Origin: Rhizophlyctis rosea
Lineage: Eukaryota; Chytridiomycota; Chytridiomycetes; Rhizophlyctidales; Rhizophlyctidaceae
NCBI GenBank assembly: GCA_027596075.1
Contig: JADGJC010000068.1
Span: forward strand, 1 to 64,000
Length of the DNA stretch: 64,000 nucleotides
Direction of reading: 5' to 3'
Position numbers and translations under genes: made by a program
The notes under the pieces: model-generated
What the model saw: only the letters and a program-made list of their open reading frames with translations
What the model was told of the DNA's origin: nothing
Database searches by the model: none
Shown here: positions 40,594 to 51,858 of the stretch, piece after piece
How positions within the stretch are numbered: the first letter of the stretch is position 1
How the letters are laid out: every line of letters starts with the position of its first letter

Positions 40594-41588
40594 ACTTGGG
40601 GAGGTCTTGGGGATTCTGCCGGTTGCTTACATAATTGAAACTCACGGCTAAATTGATCCGCGCCACACCCACCGACAACCGAGGCGCGTCTTCGCGTTTG
40701 GACCCTGCTCTTTTCGTCTGCGCGTTACACAACGGTGGTTTTCATTATTTTTTTTTGTCCCTGACATATTGTTTTTTTGCCAGTTGGTTCTCCACACAGA
40801 CGTGGTTTCCCTTCTGGCTTATCGGTGACAGGATGGTACCAGTGGTTTGGATCATCCGCCCGACCCCATCATTCTGTCATAATCATCATTGATCCAGTCG
40901 CACGTTTCCCGTCCCTGGGAGGCCCGCCCTTCTGGTTCCACGGTTCCACAAGTTCCACAGATCTAATCAACCACTACCCAATATGGTAGTGCGCAGACGT
41001 GAGTGGGAACCGGTGGCAGGGAATATGGATTGACCAAACGAGAGATTGCTTGGACTGCGATGACTTGCTCCTCTTGGAAGAATGTCATCCTCCATCCACG
41101 CCCATTTGCTATCAACCAGAGCACTCATTCCCACAATGGATCCCTCCCATGAAAAACATTCACACCCCCGCCCGCTGTGTTCCCTTTTCCCTCCTCATTA
41201 CTGCATAATAACAGAGGCACGTTCGGAGCCCCCCCCCTGTTTTTTTTGTATCTACGTTACATAATGGAGACACTGACGTGGTTGGGTCGGTGTTGGACGC
41301 CGTGTCAACAGCGGTGCAAAATATATGAGGAGCAGCTAAGCGACGGTTCCGTAAAAGAAGCAGCGCGCTCCTGCTCTCGACAGGTTCACTCAGGTGTCAA
41401 CATTTCAACTCTCGCTGGTTGAGAGTGGACACTTTGAAGGCGACATTCCGTGCTGGTCTCTCACAGCATCCTTCTGTTTGTCTTTCTCAAGCAAAGAGCA
41501 AGAACATTGACGGCCATAAAGTCTGAGCACCTGTCCCCTAAGCATCGCTTCAAGCCCGTTCCAATCCCAACACAATCCCGACTCGAGC

Positions 41589-44500
41589 ATGCCATCAAAC
41601 ATAGACCACCTGGAGATTGACGTGGAAGGTCCCATCACAACGACCATCATCCCCGAAAGTGTTGAGATTTCGCCTTCAACGGATACGCTCACCAATGGGT
41701 CTGCTGATCTCCCTGAAGCGGATGTGACGCATGTTGATGACGCCAAGAAGAAGGGTGATGCATTCGGCGATCATACCGTCACCCTTGAGGACGTGAAACC
41801 CAAAGGTACGCTTGCGATATGGCAGTGACTTGCTCACGCGCAGGGAAAATCTGGGGCCGCGGTCCAGTCAGGAAAACGAGAATGAGCTGCTTTCCGGAAA
41901 TACGGCTTCCGGAACTGCCACCAAATCCAATGAGGGACCACCATTAAAACTCACACCACCCCACCCCCACTTTCACTAGATCGACGCACATGGACACAAC
42001 GCATCCTCCCACCCCCATTCTCAACACCCCCACCCGCTCCCCTCCCAACATCACCCAATTCCCGCCGCTCAGAAGTCTCCTTCCTCTCCCGCTGGCTCTA
42101 CTTCTACATGTCCCCCTTAATGCACGCCGGCTTCACTCGCGACTTAACAAACGCCGACTATCCCCTCCTGGAAGCCCACGACGATAGTAGGGTGTTGAGT
42201 GATCGGCTGATGAGTGCTTGGGATGCCGAAGTCAAAAAGGAGAAGGAGAGTCAGAAGGGGTATAAAGCCTCCCTCGGCCGCGCAGTAATCCACGCCTTCG
42301 GACTCCAATTCCTCCTCTGCGGCTACCTCTACCTCTGTGAAGTTCTCGCCGTCACAGGCTCATCCTACTGTCTCGGTCGTCTTCTCGTATGGTTCCAAAC
42401 CGCCGTCGCCAACGACGTCTCTGGTATCACAACTCCCAAGAAAGAGGGGTTTTTATGGGCGTTAGGGTTGTGTCTCTGCGAATACGCCCACGCAATCTGT
42501 CACCAATCCGAGTTTTGGGGCAGCGTACATGTCGGTGTGGGTGTGCGGACAGCGTTTATTGCGACGATTTATCGGAAGAGTTTGGAGTTGGGGTTGGGGC
42601 ATACGAGTTCGACTGGTAACAGTGGTTTTGTTTCATCACCCCCGCGGGGCAATCATGAATTCATACCTAACCTCTAACAACCCAAAGGCTACATCCTAAA
42701 CCTCATCTCAAACGACGTCCAACGCTTCGAAGACGCCGCGCCCTTTGCGCATTACATTTGGGTTGCGCCGATCCACCTCCTTCTCGTTACGTATTTCGTC
42801 TACAATAATCTCGGGTACGCTGGATTCGCCTCAATCGGTGTGCTCCTCCTCTTTATTCCCCTCCAATTCTGGTTCGGTCGTATCTTTGCTGCGTTGAGGC
42901 GGAAAACGTCTGTCGAGCGAGACGAGAGAATCAAGAGTGGAAGTGACATGTTGGGAGGTGTGCAGGTTGTTAAGGTAAAAGCTGGCGTGGAGGATCGTTA
43001 ACCCCCCTCCCGTTCCCCGCACCGTCTTTGCCAACCGGTCCTTACCCACTTGTTATCCTTTTTCCACATGAAATATGAAGCTTTATGCGTGGGAGAAGCC
43101 TTTTATCGCAAAGATCTCAAAGTTACGTGACACCGAGTTGGGAAGTATTAAGAATGCGTCCATCCTTCGCGCCATAAACGAATCACTCTACTTCGCTTCA
43201 AACTCTCTCGTCAACATCGCCGGGTTTCTCGTCTTCCATTTCACGGGTGGTGTATTCACTCCCGCAAAGGTTACCTTCCTCTTTTTCTTCTTATTTTTTT
43301 TTTCTTCTCCATGAATTTACCGCAAGTTAACACTCACACCCGCGCCCCCAAAATAGGTCTTCACAACAATAACATATATGAACCAATGCCGTCTCTCGAT
43401 GGCGAATTTCTTCCCCCGTGCTGTACAATTCACATTTGAAGCTCTTGTCTCCCTCCACCGTGTTCAAAGCTTTCTTTCCCTCCCTTCTATGATCGCACCA
43501 ACACCCGAATCCGTCGCAGCCGCCGAGGAACTCTGCAACTCCCATGGTGATGACGCAATGGTTGTTATTGAAAGTGGGAGTTTCGCGTGGACGAGCGAGG
43601 GAGAGAAGAGGAGGGTTATTTTAGAGGATGTGGATCTTGTTGTTAGGAAAGGCGAATTGTGTTGTGTTGTTGGGTCTGTGGGGAGTGGGAAGTCGAGTTT
43701 ACTGAATGCTATACTCGGCGAAATGGTGCTCGTCTCGGGGCGAGTGGGTGTCCGACCGGCCTCTTCCCCCTCCGATACCGGACTTTGTCGACCGAAAGTT
43801 GCGTATGCGGGGCAGAGTCCGTGGATTACTAGTGCGACTGTTAAGGAGAATATTCTGTTCGGGAGTAAGTGGGATAAGGGGAGGTTTGAGTGGACTTTAC
43901 GAATTTGTCAGATGGAGCGGGATGTGGGGCTTTTCGAGGAGGGTGTGGAGACGTTGATTGGGGAGAGGGGTGTGACGTTGAGTGGTGGGCAGAGGGCTCG
44001 TCTCGCTCTGGCTCGTGCGGTGTACTATGACGCAGACATCATAATCCTCGACGACCCTCTCTCGGCAGTCGACACTAAAGTCGGACGTGCGCTTTTCGAG
44101 TCTTGTATTTGCGAATTGGTTAAGGAGGGGAAGGCTGTTATTCTTGTTTCGCATCAACTTCAGTACGTTCGTGCCGTCGGTGGGGATGGTGGTGTCCCTG
44201 GTCGAGTGGTGCTTTTGGAAGGTGGAAGGGTCCGGGCCCAGGGACGGTATGAGGATGTTATGGGTTTGGAGGGGGAGGGGGGGTTTAGGGGCACTATGCG
44301 AGAGTTTTGGAGACGGCCGGAGGGGGTTGATGGGGAGGTTGATGATAGTGTTGAAGAAGAGGTGAAGCAGGATCAGAAGAAGAATGGGGCTGAGCTGCGA
44401 AAGAGGGGTGTGAAGAAGGAGGAGAAAGGGGAAGAGGAGAGTAGTGCGGGGAAGAAGAAAGAATTCACAGTTGAGGAATCCGCTACGGGGACTGTACCCT

Positions 44501-46598
44501 TCAAAACCTACTACCAATACTTCTCCTCCGGCGCCCCCCTCCCCATCGTCCTCCTCCTAACTTTCGCTCTCATTCTCGGCGAAGTCTCCCGCGTCGTAAC
44601 AGACTACTGGCTCTCCCGTTGGTCTTCACAACCCGCACCTGCCCAAGTCGACTTGAAATGGCCGTTAGCCTTCGGCCTCCTAGTCGTCGTAACCTTAACC
44701 CTCTCCCTAACTCGCGGAATCGGCTTCTTCCTCCTCTGCTGGCGGGCGTCGCGGTTTCTCTTTTCCTCCATGCTCACATCCGTATTCCGTTCCCCGATGG
44801 ACTTTTTCCAAAAGACGCCGCATGGGAGGTTGATGAATCGGTTTAGTAAAGATATGAATATGGTGGATGAACTGTTACCACAGACCTTCTACGATTTCAT
44901 GCAGTGTTTTTTCATGATTTTGGGAACGGTTGGGGTTGCGGTTGTTATTGTGCCGTATGTTTTGGTGTTGGTGCCGGTTGTGTTGGTATTTTTCGTTGGG
45001 TTGCGCAGGTTTGGTTTATAGGCGTTTTTGTTGTCGTTATTACTGCTTTTTATTTACTAACAGTCCACTTACGGAATATAGATATTATGTCCGTGCGTCT
45101 AGGCAAATCAAACGTCTGGAATCCACGACGCGGTCGCCTATTTATAGTAATATCCCTTCAACACTTGAGGGACTCTCCACTCTTCGTTCTTTCTCCGCTA
45201 CAAACCGCACACTCTCACATTTCCTGCACCTGCAAAACGAGAACACAAAAATCTATTTCATGTTCCAAGGCGCAGCTAAATGGCTCGGCATCCGTCTCGA
45301 CCTAATGAGTGCGACACTGTTATTCGTCGTGACGTTCTTCGCGGTTGGGATGAGAGAGAAGTTGGGGTTGAGTGGAGGGACAGTGGGGCTTTTGTTGAGT
45401 TATATGTTGGCGTTGATAGGATTGTTGCAGTGGGCTACGAGGCAGAGTGCCGAGGTGGAGAATCAGATGGTTTGTGTTGAGAGAATTTTGGAGTATACTA
45501 GGTAAGAAGATGTTCTTTGCTTGTTGGCGGGAAGGAGGAGTTTGCTTTCGTGCTCGTCCTTCTTGGGTTGGGAGATAAATTGCGATAAATCCTTACTGAC
45601 GTCCCCCTCTTCATTTTCGTGCCAGACTGCCATCAGAAGCACCCCCCATAACATCCACCCGCCCCCCTCCAAACTGGCCCACCGACGGCGCCCTAACAAT
45701 CAACAACATGTCCCTCTCCTACCCCTCCTCCACCCGCCCGGTCCTCCGCAACATAACCCTCTCCATCCCCCCCGCGACAAAAGTCGGAATCGTAGGCCGC
45801 ACCGGTGCGGGTAAATCCTCCTTCCTCCAAGCACTGGTCCGAATCGTCGAGCCTACACCTGCGGGGAGTATCGAGATCGACGGCCTCAAAACCTCTGATT
45901 TAGGCCTCGAAGACCTCCGAAGCCGCATGTCCATCATCCCGCAAGAGCCGTTCTGCTTCAAGGGTACACTCCGTTTCAACATCGACCCCTTCAACGTGTA
46001 CGACGACGCTCAAATTTGGCGCGTCCTCGAAGCCGTGGAACTTAAATCCGTCGTCGAAGGTCTGCCTGGTAAATTAGATGCAGAAGTATCGGAAAACGGA
46101 AGTAACTGGTCGGTTGGGGAACGGCAATTAATTTGTCTTGCACGAGCGATATTGAAGAAGACGAAAGTTATTGTGATGGATGAAGCTACTAGTGCGGTTG
46201 ATTTGAGGACTGATGCGGTTATTCAGGAGGCTGTTAGGGATGCGGGGAGGGGGATGTTTGGGAGTGCGACGGTTTTGACTATTGCTCATAGGGTGGGTCT
46301 TGTTTTCCAGCGGTCTTCCATGTGTCTTTGTTTAACTTAGATCATCCATGCTGATCCATCTCTCTTTCAGTTAAACACCGTAATAGACTACGACATGGTT
46401 CTTGTTCTTGACGACGGGCAGGTTGTCGAAGTGGGCACGCCATGGGAGTTGTTGGAGAAACCTGTTGCGGGGCCGTCGGCGTGGTTTGCGCGCATGGTTG
46501 GGGAGATGGGAAGTGAGGCGCAGGAGCTTTTGAAGCGGTTGGCGTGGGAGAAGGAGTGTAGGAGGAGGGATGCGGAGGCTGGGAACGGGGCGAAATAA
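41589..46598 (+). CDS. ABCC/MRP-type ABC transporter, 8 exons
   Basis: Full ABC transporter of the C subfamily, two membrane domains and two ATPase domains in one chain, expected to export organic anions, conjugates or drugs across the plasma or vacuolar membrane; the substrate cannot be read from sequence. Exons: 41589-41805, 41980-42615, 42688-42974, 43081-43269, 43357-45008, 45082-45501, 45626-46292, 46371-46598; 4296 nt, about 1431 aa. NBD1 (residues about 520-740) has Walker [10 protein letters not shown] near 549, Q-loop AYAGQSPW, signature LSGGQ near 651 and Walker [16 protein letters not shown]2 has Walker [10 protein letters not shown] near 1191, signature SVGERQ near 1296 and Walker [13 protein letters not shown]. 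Asp in NBD1 and Glu in NBD2 after Walker B is typical of ABCC. Linker motif [14 protein letters not shown] and [14 protein letters not shown] also fit MRPs. Length and the short N-terminus indicate a member without TMD0 (MRP4/5-like size). NBD1 is followed by a charged Lys/Glu-rich linker. Intron 1 (174 nt) is the least certain junction. Confidence 0.95.
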
Positions 46599-46920
46599 GT
46601 GATGGGTTGTGGGTGGGAATGAGTGGGAGGGGTTGTATTTAGTAGCTGAGGGATGTGATAATATATTTGTATGTTTTATCCGAAGCAATGTCTGGCGTGA
46701 GATTGATAAGATTTCTAGCGAGATGTTGACATAGGACCCTGAAACGCGCCGGCAGAAGTTTGTGGCCACCAACGGGGGACAATCAGGAGATGGTCCAAGC
46801 ATTGGAATGCGATCTTTCCTGCTCTCCCGTCTTGTTCGGATGTGCTTCTCTTTCTGCTGGCACTCCATATCGATCGTTGTAACATTTTGCAAGAATACGT
46901 CATTCCATCGTTACGAGACC
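46599..46920 (+). other. Short intergenic spacer
   Basis: Three hundred bases between the ABC transporter stop and the F-box gene start, both on the plus strand. The first half is G-rich then AT-rich (ataatatatttgtatgttt), fitting a 3' trailer with a possible polyadenylation region. An in-frame ATG at 46762 lies upstream of the next gene, but its translation is not protein-like and I did not use it as the start. Confidence 0.45.
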
Positions 46921-48440
46921 ATGACCCATCCAATTTTCGCCATCCATCTCGTATTGGAGGGTATATTCATCTACTTGGATGTAGCCAACCTCGGCCGGTG
47001 CGAACAGGTTTCGCGTCTTTTCCGCAGACTTTTAGTGTTCAATTCCGTTACGGCGGCGTCAATTTGGAAGCGTTCTCTGCAGCGAGAGCTTCCGAAGGAA
47101 TGCTTGCCTGTTCCATGGGGTGATGAGAGTTGGCGGGATGTGGCGCGGGGGTGGTATGTGTGGAATATACCTTGGCGACCGATGGGAGTTGGGGATGTGG
47201 AGTATGAGAGGATTTTGGATTATGGTGAAACGGTGGATGCTGCTGAGGGTAAAGTCGAAGGTGAGCTTGTTGTCGCGACTAAAAGACTCTTCATCCGCTG
47301 GCGAGATTCCAACTTCCGCACTTGTCTGATTAAGCTCACACAGAAGGCGAAGGGGCCAACATCAGTCATTCCGCCAATGTCATTTCAATCGTTACACCCA
47401 ATTCAACCGATACGGAATCATGGCTTGCTTTCCCAAATGGCATGATCACCCACCCACACGTGACCAATACTACCACCTCCAGACTACTATCCCATTCGCC
47501 ACCTCCTGGGACCTGCCCCGCTCTTTACCCACACGCGCAATACACCCGTCCAACAACCTTCGGTGTTTTCCTCAATCCCGAAACCGTATCAATGGCATGC
47601 GGCAACATCCACACCGGTCAACAACTCACACGATGGCAACCACTGGCTCGGTGGGAACCTCCAATAGTTTGTGGTCCCATCATTGCTCTCCGTACCCTGA
47701 AATCTTACCAAAACAACGAGGAGGTCATCCATATCTACGACTGTGCGCGTCTCCCGCAAAAGGACACGTCTCTTGATATGGTCTACCCCATTATGAATTT
47801 CGATCCATCCGTCCTTTTATCCGTCAACGAAACGACTGTAGCCGTCTTCCGCCGTCCCGCAGACCATAACAACTCTTCCTCGTACCATATCAACAGAATC
47901 GAACTTTACCGCATTGCCGAGGAAAACTTTCGCGTTCACAACTCGTACTCTTATGGTTCCATTCTGAAACACCAGCTCGGTCTTTATCCAGTGTTCAAAG
48001 ACGTCAAATCTATCACCTTGACACGGACGCATCTCCTCGTGTTAGAACATCATCAGCGCATCCCGTACGCCAGAGTGCAACCTACTTCCGAGCCACATCT
48101 GGGTTTGAATATCGCTGTGTTCTCACTTCAGTACTTGGATACAGGAGAATTGTATTCCATACCGATATTCCCGGAGCTTCAACCCGTCGGGTACGAAATT
48201 GGAATGGCGGGGACCTTGGTGGCTGAGAGCTTGTTACCCAAGGTGGTGGGCGGGCGCAAGCAGGTGTGGATTTTAGATCCTCTTAGCAAGATGCGGAAAA
48301 GGGTGCTTGTTCCGTTGCCCAATGGAACGGAGGGAGATGAATCAAGGCGGAATGGGTTTGCGTTTGCCGTGTGGGAACGGGATGATGATAAGGGGTTGGG
48401 GCGGAGATGGAAGGAGAGGTGGTACTGGGAATGGATTTGA
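46921..48440 (+). CDS. F-box domain protein
   Basis: Two exons, 46921-47260 and 47344-48440, give about 478 aa. The 83-nt intron has a gtgagc donor and a cacacag acceptor; it joins two different frames, and the downstream frame stays protein-like right up to that acceptor. Residues about 8-57 match the F-box pattern (VLEGIFIYLDVANLGRCEQVSRLFRRLL, then IWKRSLQREL), the segment that binds Skp1 in SCF ubiquitin ligases. The rest (about 420 residues) has no recognised repeat; it has alternating hydrophobic strands (for instance SITLTRTHLLVLEHHQRI) that could form a beta-propeller-like fold, which is only inference. The start was chosen at MTHPIF because it sits just before the F-box. It converges on the TPR gene, with stops only about 180 bases apart. 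Confidence 0.75.
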
Positions 48441-48623
48441 TGGGGAGGGGAGCATTTTGTGAACAAGGGGATAACTGGCACTACAGATGGATGGGCGGGA
48501 GTAGATTTTCCTGGTACTGTTGACACAGTATAGGATGGCAGTTTAGTACAAAGAAGGAATATACATAACGGACTACTACAATCAAGGATGATGATTGAGT
48601 CTGCGCGAATAATCTACCGTCAT

Positions 48624-50476
48624 TTACATAGCCATGACCACATCCCTCGCACCCTCCAGTCGTCTCTCAAATAATTCCCAAATCTCTTCGCGATCCGCCA
48701 AGTACCTATATACCTTACCCCCCACAGATCCCAAATCATCTTCATCCCACCTATCAATAATCCCATTCAAGACATCAAGTCCTTCCTCGTACCGTCCCAA
48801 AGCTTTCAGGCAGCAAGCTTTCGTATGGAAGATGAAATCGATATCGTTGGGAGGTTCTTTCGAGAGCGAGATGGCTTTGTTCACCCATTCCAGCGCTTCG
48901 TCCATGTTTGCGGCGCCGGATGTGTAGGCGTTCCACGCTAACCTATTGTACTTGATGCTCTCTGAAACTTCAGGTTCCGCAACTACCTCAGATTCCATCA
49001 TTTTACTTTCGTCCCCTTCGGTTGTGTTCTGATTGGCTTTGTTTTCATTATCCACTTTCGCGACTGAATACTGGATACTGTGAACATTCCCCCATTGATT
49101 CCACCACACCGTCACAGGACTGACGCCATCCCATTTTGTGTTCGGCCCCAAGACACCCCGCCAAAATTGCCAGTAATCGCGCTTGACAACATCAGCCCAA
49201 TCTTCCTCCCAAGTCTCCCGTGTTTCACCGGCGGGTACGACTCCTTTGCGTCTTGTAGGCGGTTCATTGCCCAGTCGTAACTTGCGTATGTGATCTTGGT
49301 ATTCTTCCCACCATCCAAAACGCTTTCATTCTTTGCTATTACACGGTGGGCCGACAGCAAGTGGTATTGACGAAGGAGGCGGAAGGCGGACATGGAAAGC
49401 GGGTTTTGGAAGAGACGGATGGGGCGTTTGGCGAGGTGTCCGAGTATGTAGGCTAGGATGGAAAACCATTCCCACCGCACTAGTCGGAGGCGTTTCTGGT
49501 ATAAGGTCTCGTGCTCTCCACGGGTTTTTCTGTTAAACAACGTTCGAGTTGAGGGTGTGCTGTCGCCTTCGCTTTTTTGCGCTTCACTTTCCGTTACGGT
49601 CAATCCAGAGGACGACACCAGACGTATCACTTCATGCACTTCATTGAGGACAAACCCAAAGTCGAAGGAATCGTCATGAACACGCCACTTCCATGTATTC
49701 TGTAGAAAATATGCGACCGCAGGCAGGAGGTATTGAGGGATCTGAGTTTTCTGGTCTTCAGGTGTCAAAGACATGAAGTTTACATCCAGCGGCGCGTTTT
49801 GTTGAAGAAGTTGCCATGTTTCGATAAGGCTGGCTCGGCTGTCATTGGGATTGTTTCCGAGAGACGAAGCAGTATCGGCCCGGAGAATGCTCAATGCAGC
49901 TACCAGAACGTACTCCCGTCGCATGTTTGTTCTGTGGAAGTCCAAACCTCGGAGGGTGCTCGCCCGTGCCATCCCTTCTTTTGCAAGTTCGAGCGCATTT
50001 GGAAGAACTTCCATGGCAGCATAAGGTTGACCTAGGAGCTGCAACGCGCGGGCGTAAAGGAAAGCAATGGTGGCGGACCGAGGCGAAACTGTCCTATATG
50101 CCAACTCCAAGTCCCGCAAACCGTCATTCCCATCATATTTCTTCCCCAATCCGGTTTCCTCGGCCGCCTCACTATGGTTACTATCACTGTCACCATTCCC
50201 TTTTTTGCCTTCTTTCCAAGCCATACAAGCCTTTGCGAAGCCGACCTCAGCGAGCTGTTCCCGATTCCATCATTCGTACCTCCCGTCCAACCTTTCTTTA
50301 AAACAGTTCGAGGTCAGATTCCACATCGCGCTTTCAATAAATTCGTCCGTGTACCCTAACACTTCCTTAAACTCGTATCCAAGAAGATCTTTCAACACAA
50401 ACTTTCGCATGCCCTGCTCGTCCTTCGCCTCCAATGGCGTTCCTTTCACCAAAATGGCTGGCCAGACAGATCTCAT
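48624..50476 (-). CDS. TPR protein with disrupted frame
   Basis: Minus-strand gene whose protein carries tetratricopeptide-like helices: YARALQLLGQPYAAMEVLPNAL in the middle and FHTKACCLKALGRYEEGLDV near the end, separated by a region with WEWFSILAYILGHLAKRP and a tryptophan-rich stretch (DYWQFWRGVLG, VWWNQWGNVHS). TPRs mediate protein contacts; no catalytic domain is seen. Two problems are visible. An in-frame TGA lies at 50270-50272 with protein-like text on both sides in the same frame (KERLDGRYE before, WNREQLAEVGFAKAC after). And between about 49330 and 49200 coding moves from one frame to another; one extra T in the run at 49317-49320 (aaaa on the plus strand) would join SVFGWWEEYQDH smoothly. 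These may be undetected introns, draft errors or true decay. The start is placed at the methionine at 50474-50476; after the TGA the first methionine is at 50224. Confidence 0.6.
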
Positions 50477-50521
50477 GCTCGCAAGTCGGTCCCTCAACCA
50501 TTCCCGGAAAGACAACTCAGG

Positions 50522-51858
50522 TTACTTTCCCCACGAATCTGGATGAGGTGTTCCCAGCCTATTGAAGGGAATAACCTCACGTCTCAAACGATAATCCCAG
50601 ATCTCTTCTGACATGACGATGGAAACGTTAATGTCGTTTTCCAACATCCACTGGTGGACCGCGTCATATATCGCTCCGGGTGTAAGTAGCCCGGCCTGAG
50701 GCGACATAGATTTCAGTTTTTAAAAAGATGATCCATGGTAACGGTGATGGTGTGGATTGTGACATCGGCGCTACAGCGGTATTCTAAATGTACCATACAT
50801 TCAGTAAGGTTCAGCGGTCGAATTGTACATGAATACACTCTACCAGTGATCCCTGAATCCACATCCCTGTTCCCCTCCTCGTCATCGTCATTCTCATATC
50901 CAGACTCGTATCCTTCGTCTGTCCATTCCACCGTCAAATCAATCTCGATATCAGGACTTCCCCCTGTAAATTCCAATCTGTCAACATCAGGAGTTGCGAC
51001 TTGAATTGTCAGATTAGATGCTCAAAACATACCACTCCACAAATACTTTGCGGGCAGTGTTTTGTTGCGGGCCCATCTGACGCAATCGTGGAAGAGGCCG
51101 TTATCAGAATCATCTTCGTACGGATCATCCTCGAACGCGCGTTGTGGAAAGTCGTTGAGACCGACCTCTCCGTTTGAAGTGGGCTGATCAACTGCTCCAT
51201 CGGGACAGCCTTCTTCAGATCCTCCAGCCGAACCTTCTTCCCAAACGGGTCGGCTCACCGCCTTAGACGATCGCTCCTTCCGGACATTCGGCAGGAATCC
51301 GATCACAAATTCATCGGTTTCGTAGGCATGAGCATCGAACCGGTTCCCATGCAATGGGACACCTGGCAGAAAGGGTTTGGTGGAGTTGACAGTTTTCAGA
51401 GTTTGCTCTTCGGCTTCGGAGGACATGCCTGACCAAATTGATTTACCCAAAGGATCTCAGTCCGAGCGAAGAAAAACCATATGGTGCAACGGTACCCACC
51501 CTTTCGTTCCTTCTGGCAGTTCTCACACCAGTTTGTATTCAAAGGAAGGAAAACCACATAGCCATTTGCCGATTCATAAATAGTCGGAACAAGGAAATTG
51601 GTACCGCGCCCGGTGAAATAGACAGGGACAAGTCTGTTTCGCCAAGTGTGAGGACAGTTTTGAGTTAGAACATCGTGCGTTGTCTGCACCAGAGAATTCC
51701 CTGACGGTGTCATCCAGTACGATGATATTACCAAGCACGATTTGCGTTATGCCACCTGACCAAAGGCGCCAGACGCGTTTGCAGCGAAAGAGATCCAAGA
51801 AGTGGACTTTGCTGAAGATGGCATCGATGATTAGGTCGTTTTCAAAACAGGCCTGCAT
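50522..51858 (-). CDS. F-box-like protein, several exons
   Basis: Starts at ATG 51858 with an F-box-like segment (ENDLIIDAIFSKVHFLDLF then RCKRVWRLW), similar in pattern to the F-box protein at 46921. A frame change near 51690-51780 implies a short first intron I could not place. The next exon carries CPHTWRNRLVPVYFTGRG and a Cys pair (WCENCQKERK), ends at 51500, and a 71-nt intron (51429-51499) leads to exon 51033-51428; a 69-nt intron (50964-51032, gtatgt donor, tttacag acceptor) leads to the exon from 50963. That exon is acidic (ESGYENDDDEEGN) and either stops with TGA at 50713 or, more likely, is spliced again within 50708-50800 to the final segment ending DSWGK with TAA at 50522. Likely an SCF substrate adaptor; the target is unknown. 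Confidence 0.55.

Larger units (their letters stand above)
20713..41588. other. Second gene-poor stretch, about 21 kb
   Basis: No gene can be supported in this long stretch. Open frames are all under about 160 codons, overlap in several frames and show no domain. I looked for reverse transcriptase, integrase, DDE transposase, helicase and rolling-circle motifs and for terminal repeats, and saw none. What does recur is a 40-bp motif in four diverged copies (24338, 26658, 29167, 34431), a small direct repeat near 33890 and 33994, and a short tandem repeat at 40543-40593. The last kilobase (about 40600-41588) is upstream of the ABC transporter and becomes T- and C-rich. Confidence 0.55.

Noticed and set aside
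20713..41588. Retrotransposon or DNA transposon
   Set aside because: No reverse transcriptase, integrase or transposase motif and no terminal repeats were seen in any frame, despite looking for them.
43897..44517. 206-codon minus-strand ORF
   Set aside because: It is the antisense shadow of the ABC transporter exon carrying NBD1 and has a Leu/Pro-rich low-complexity translation.
46762..46920. Earlier start for the F-box protein
   Set aside because: The 53 added residues do not look coding and would put the F-box away from the N-terminus without reason.
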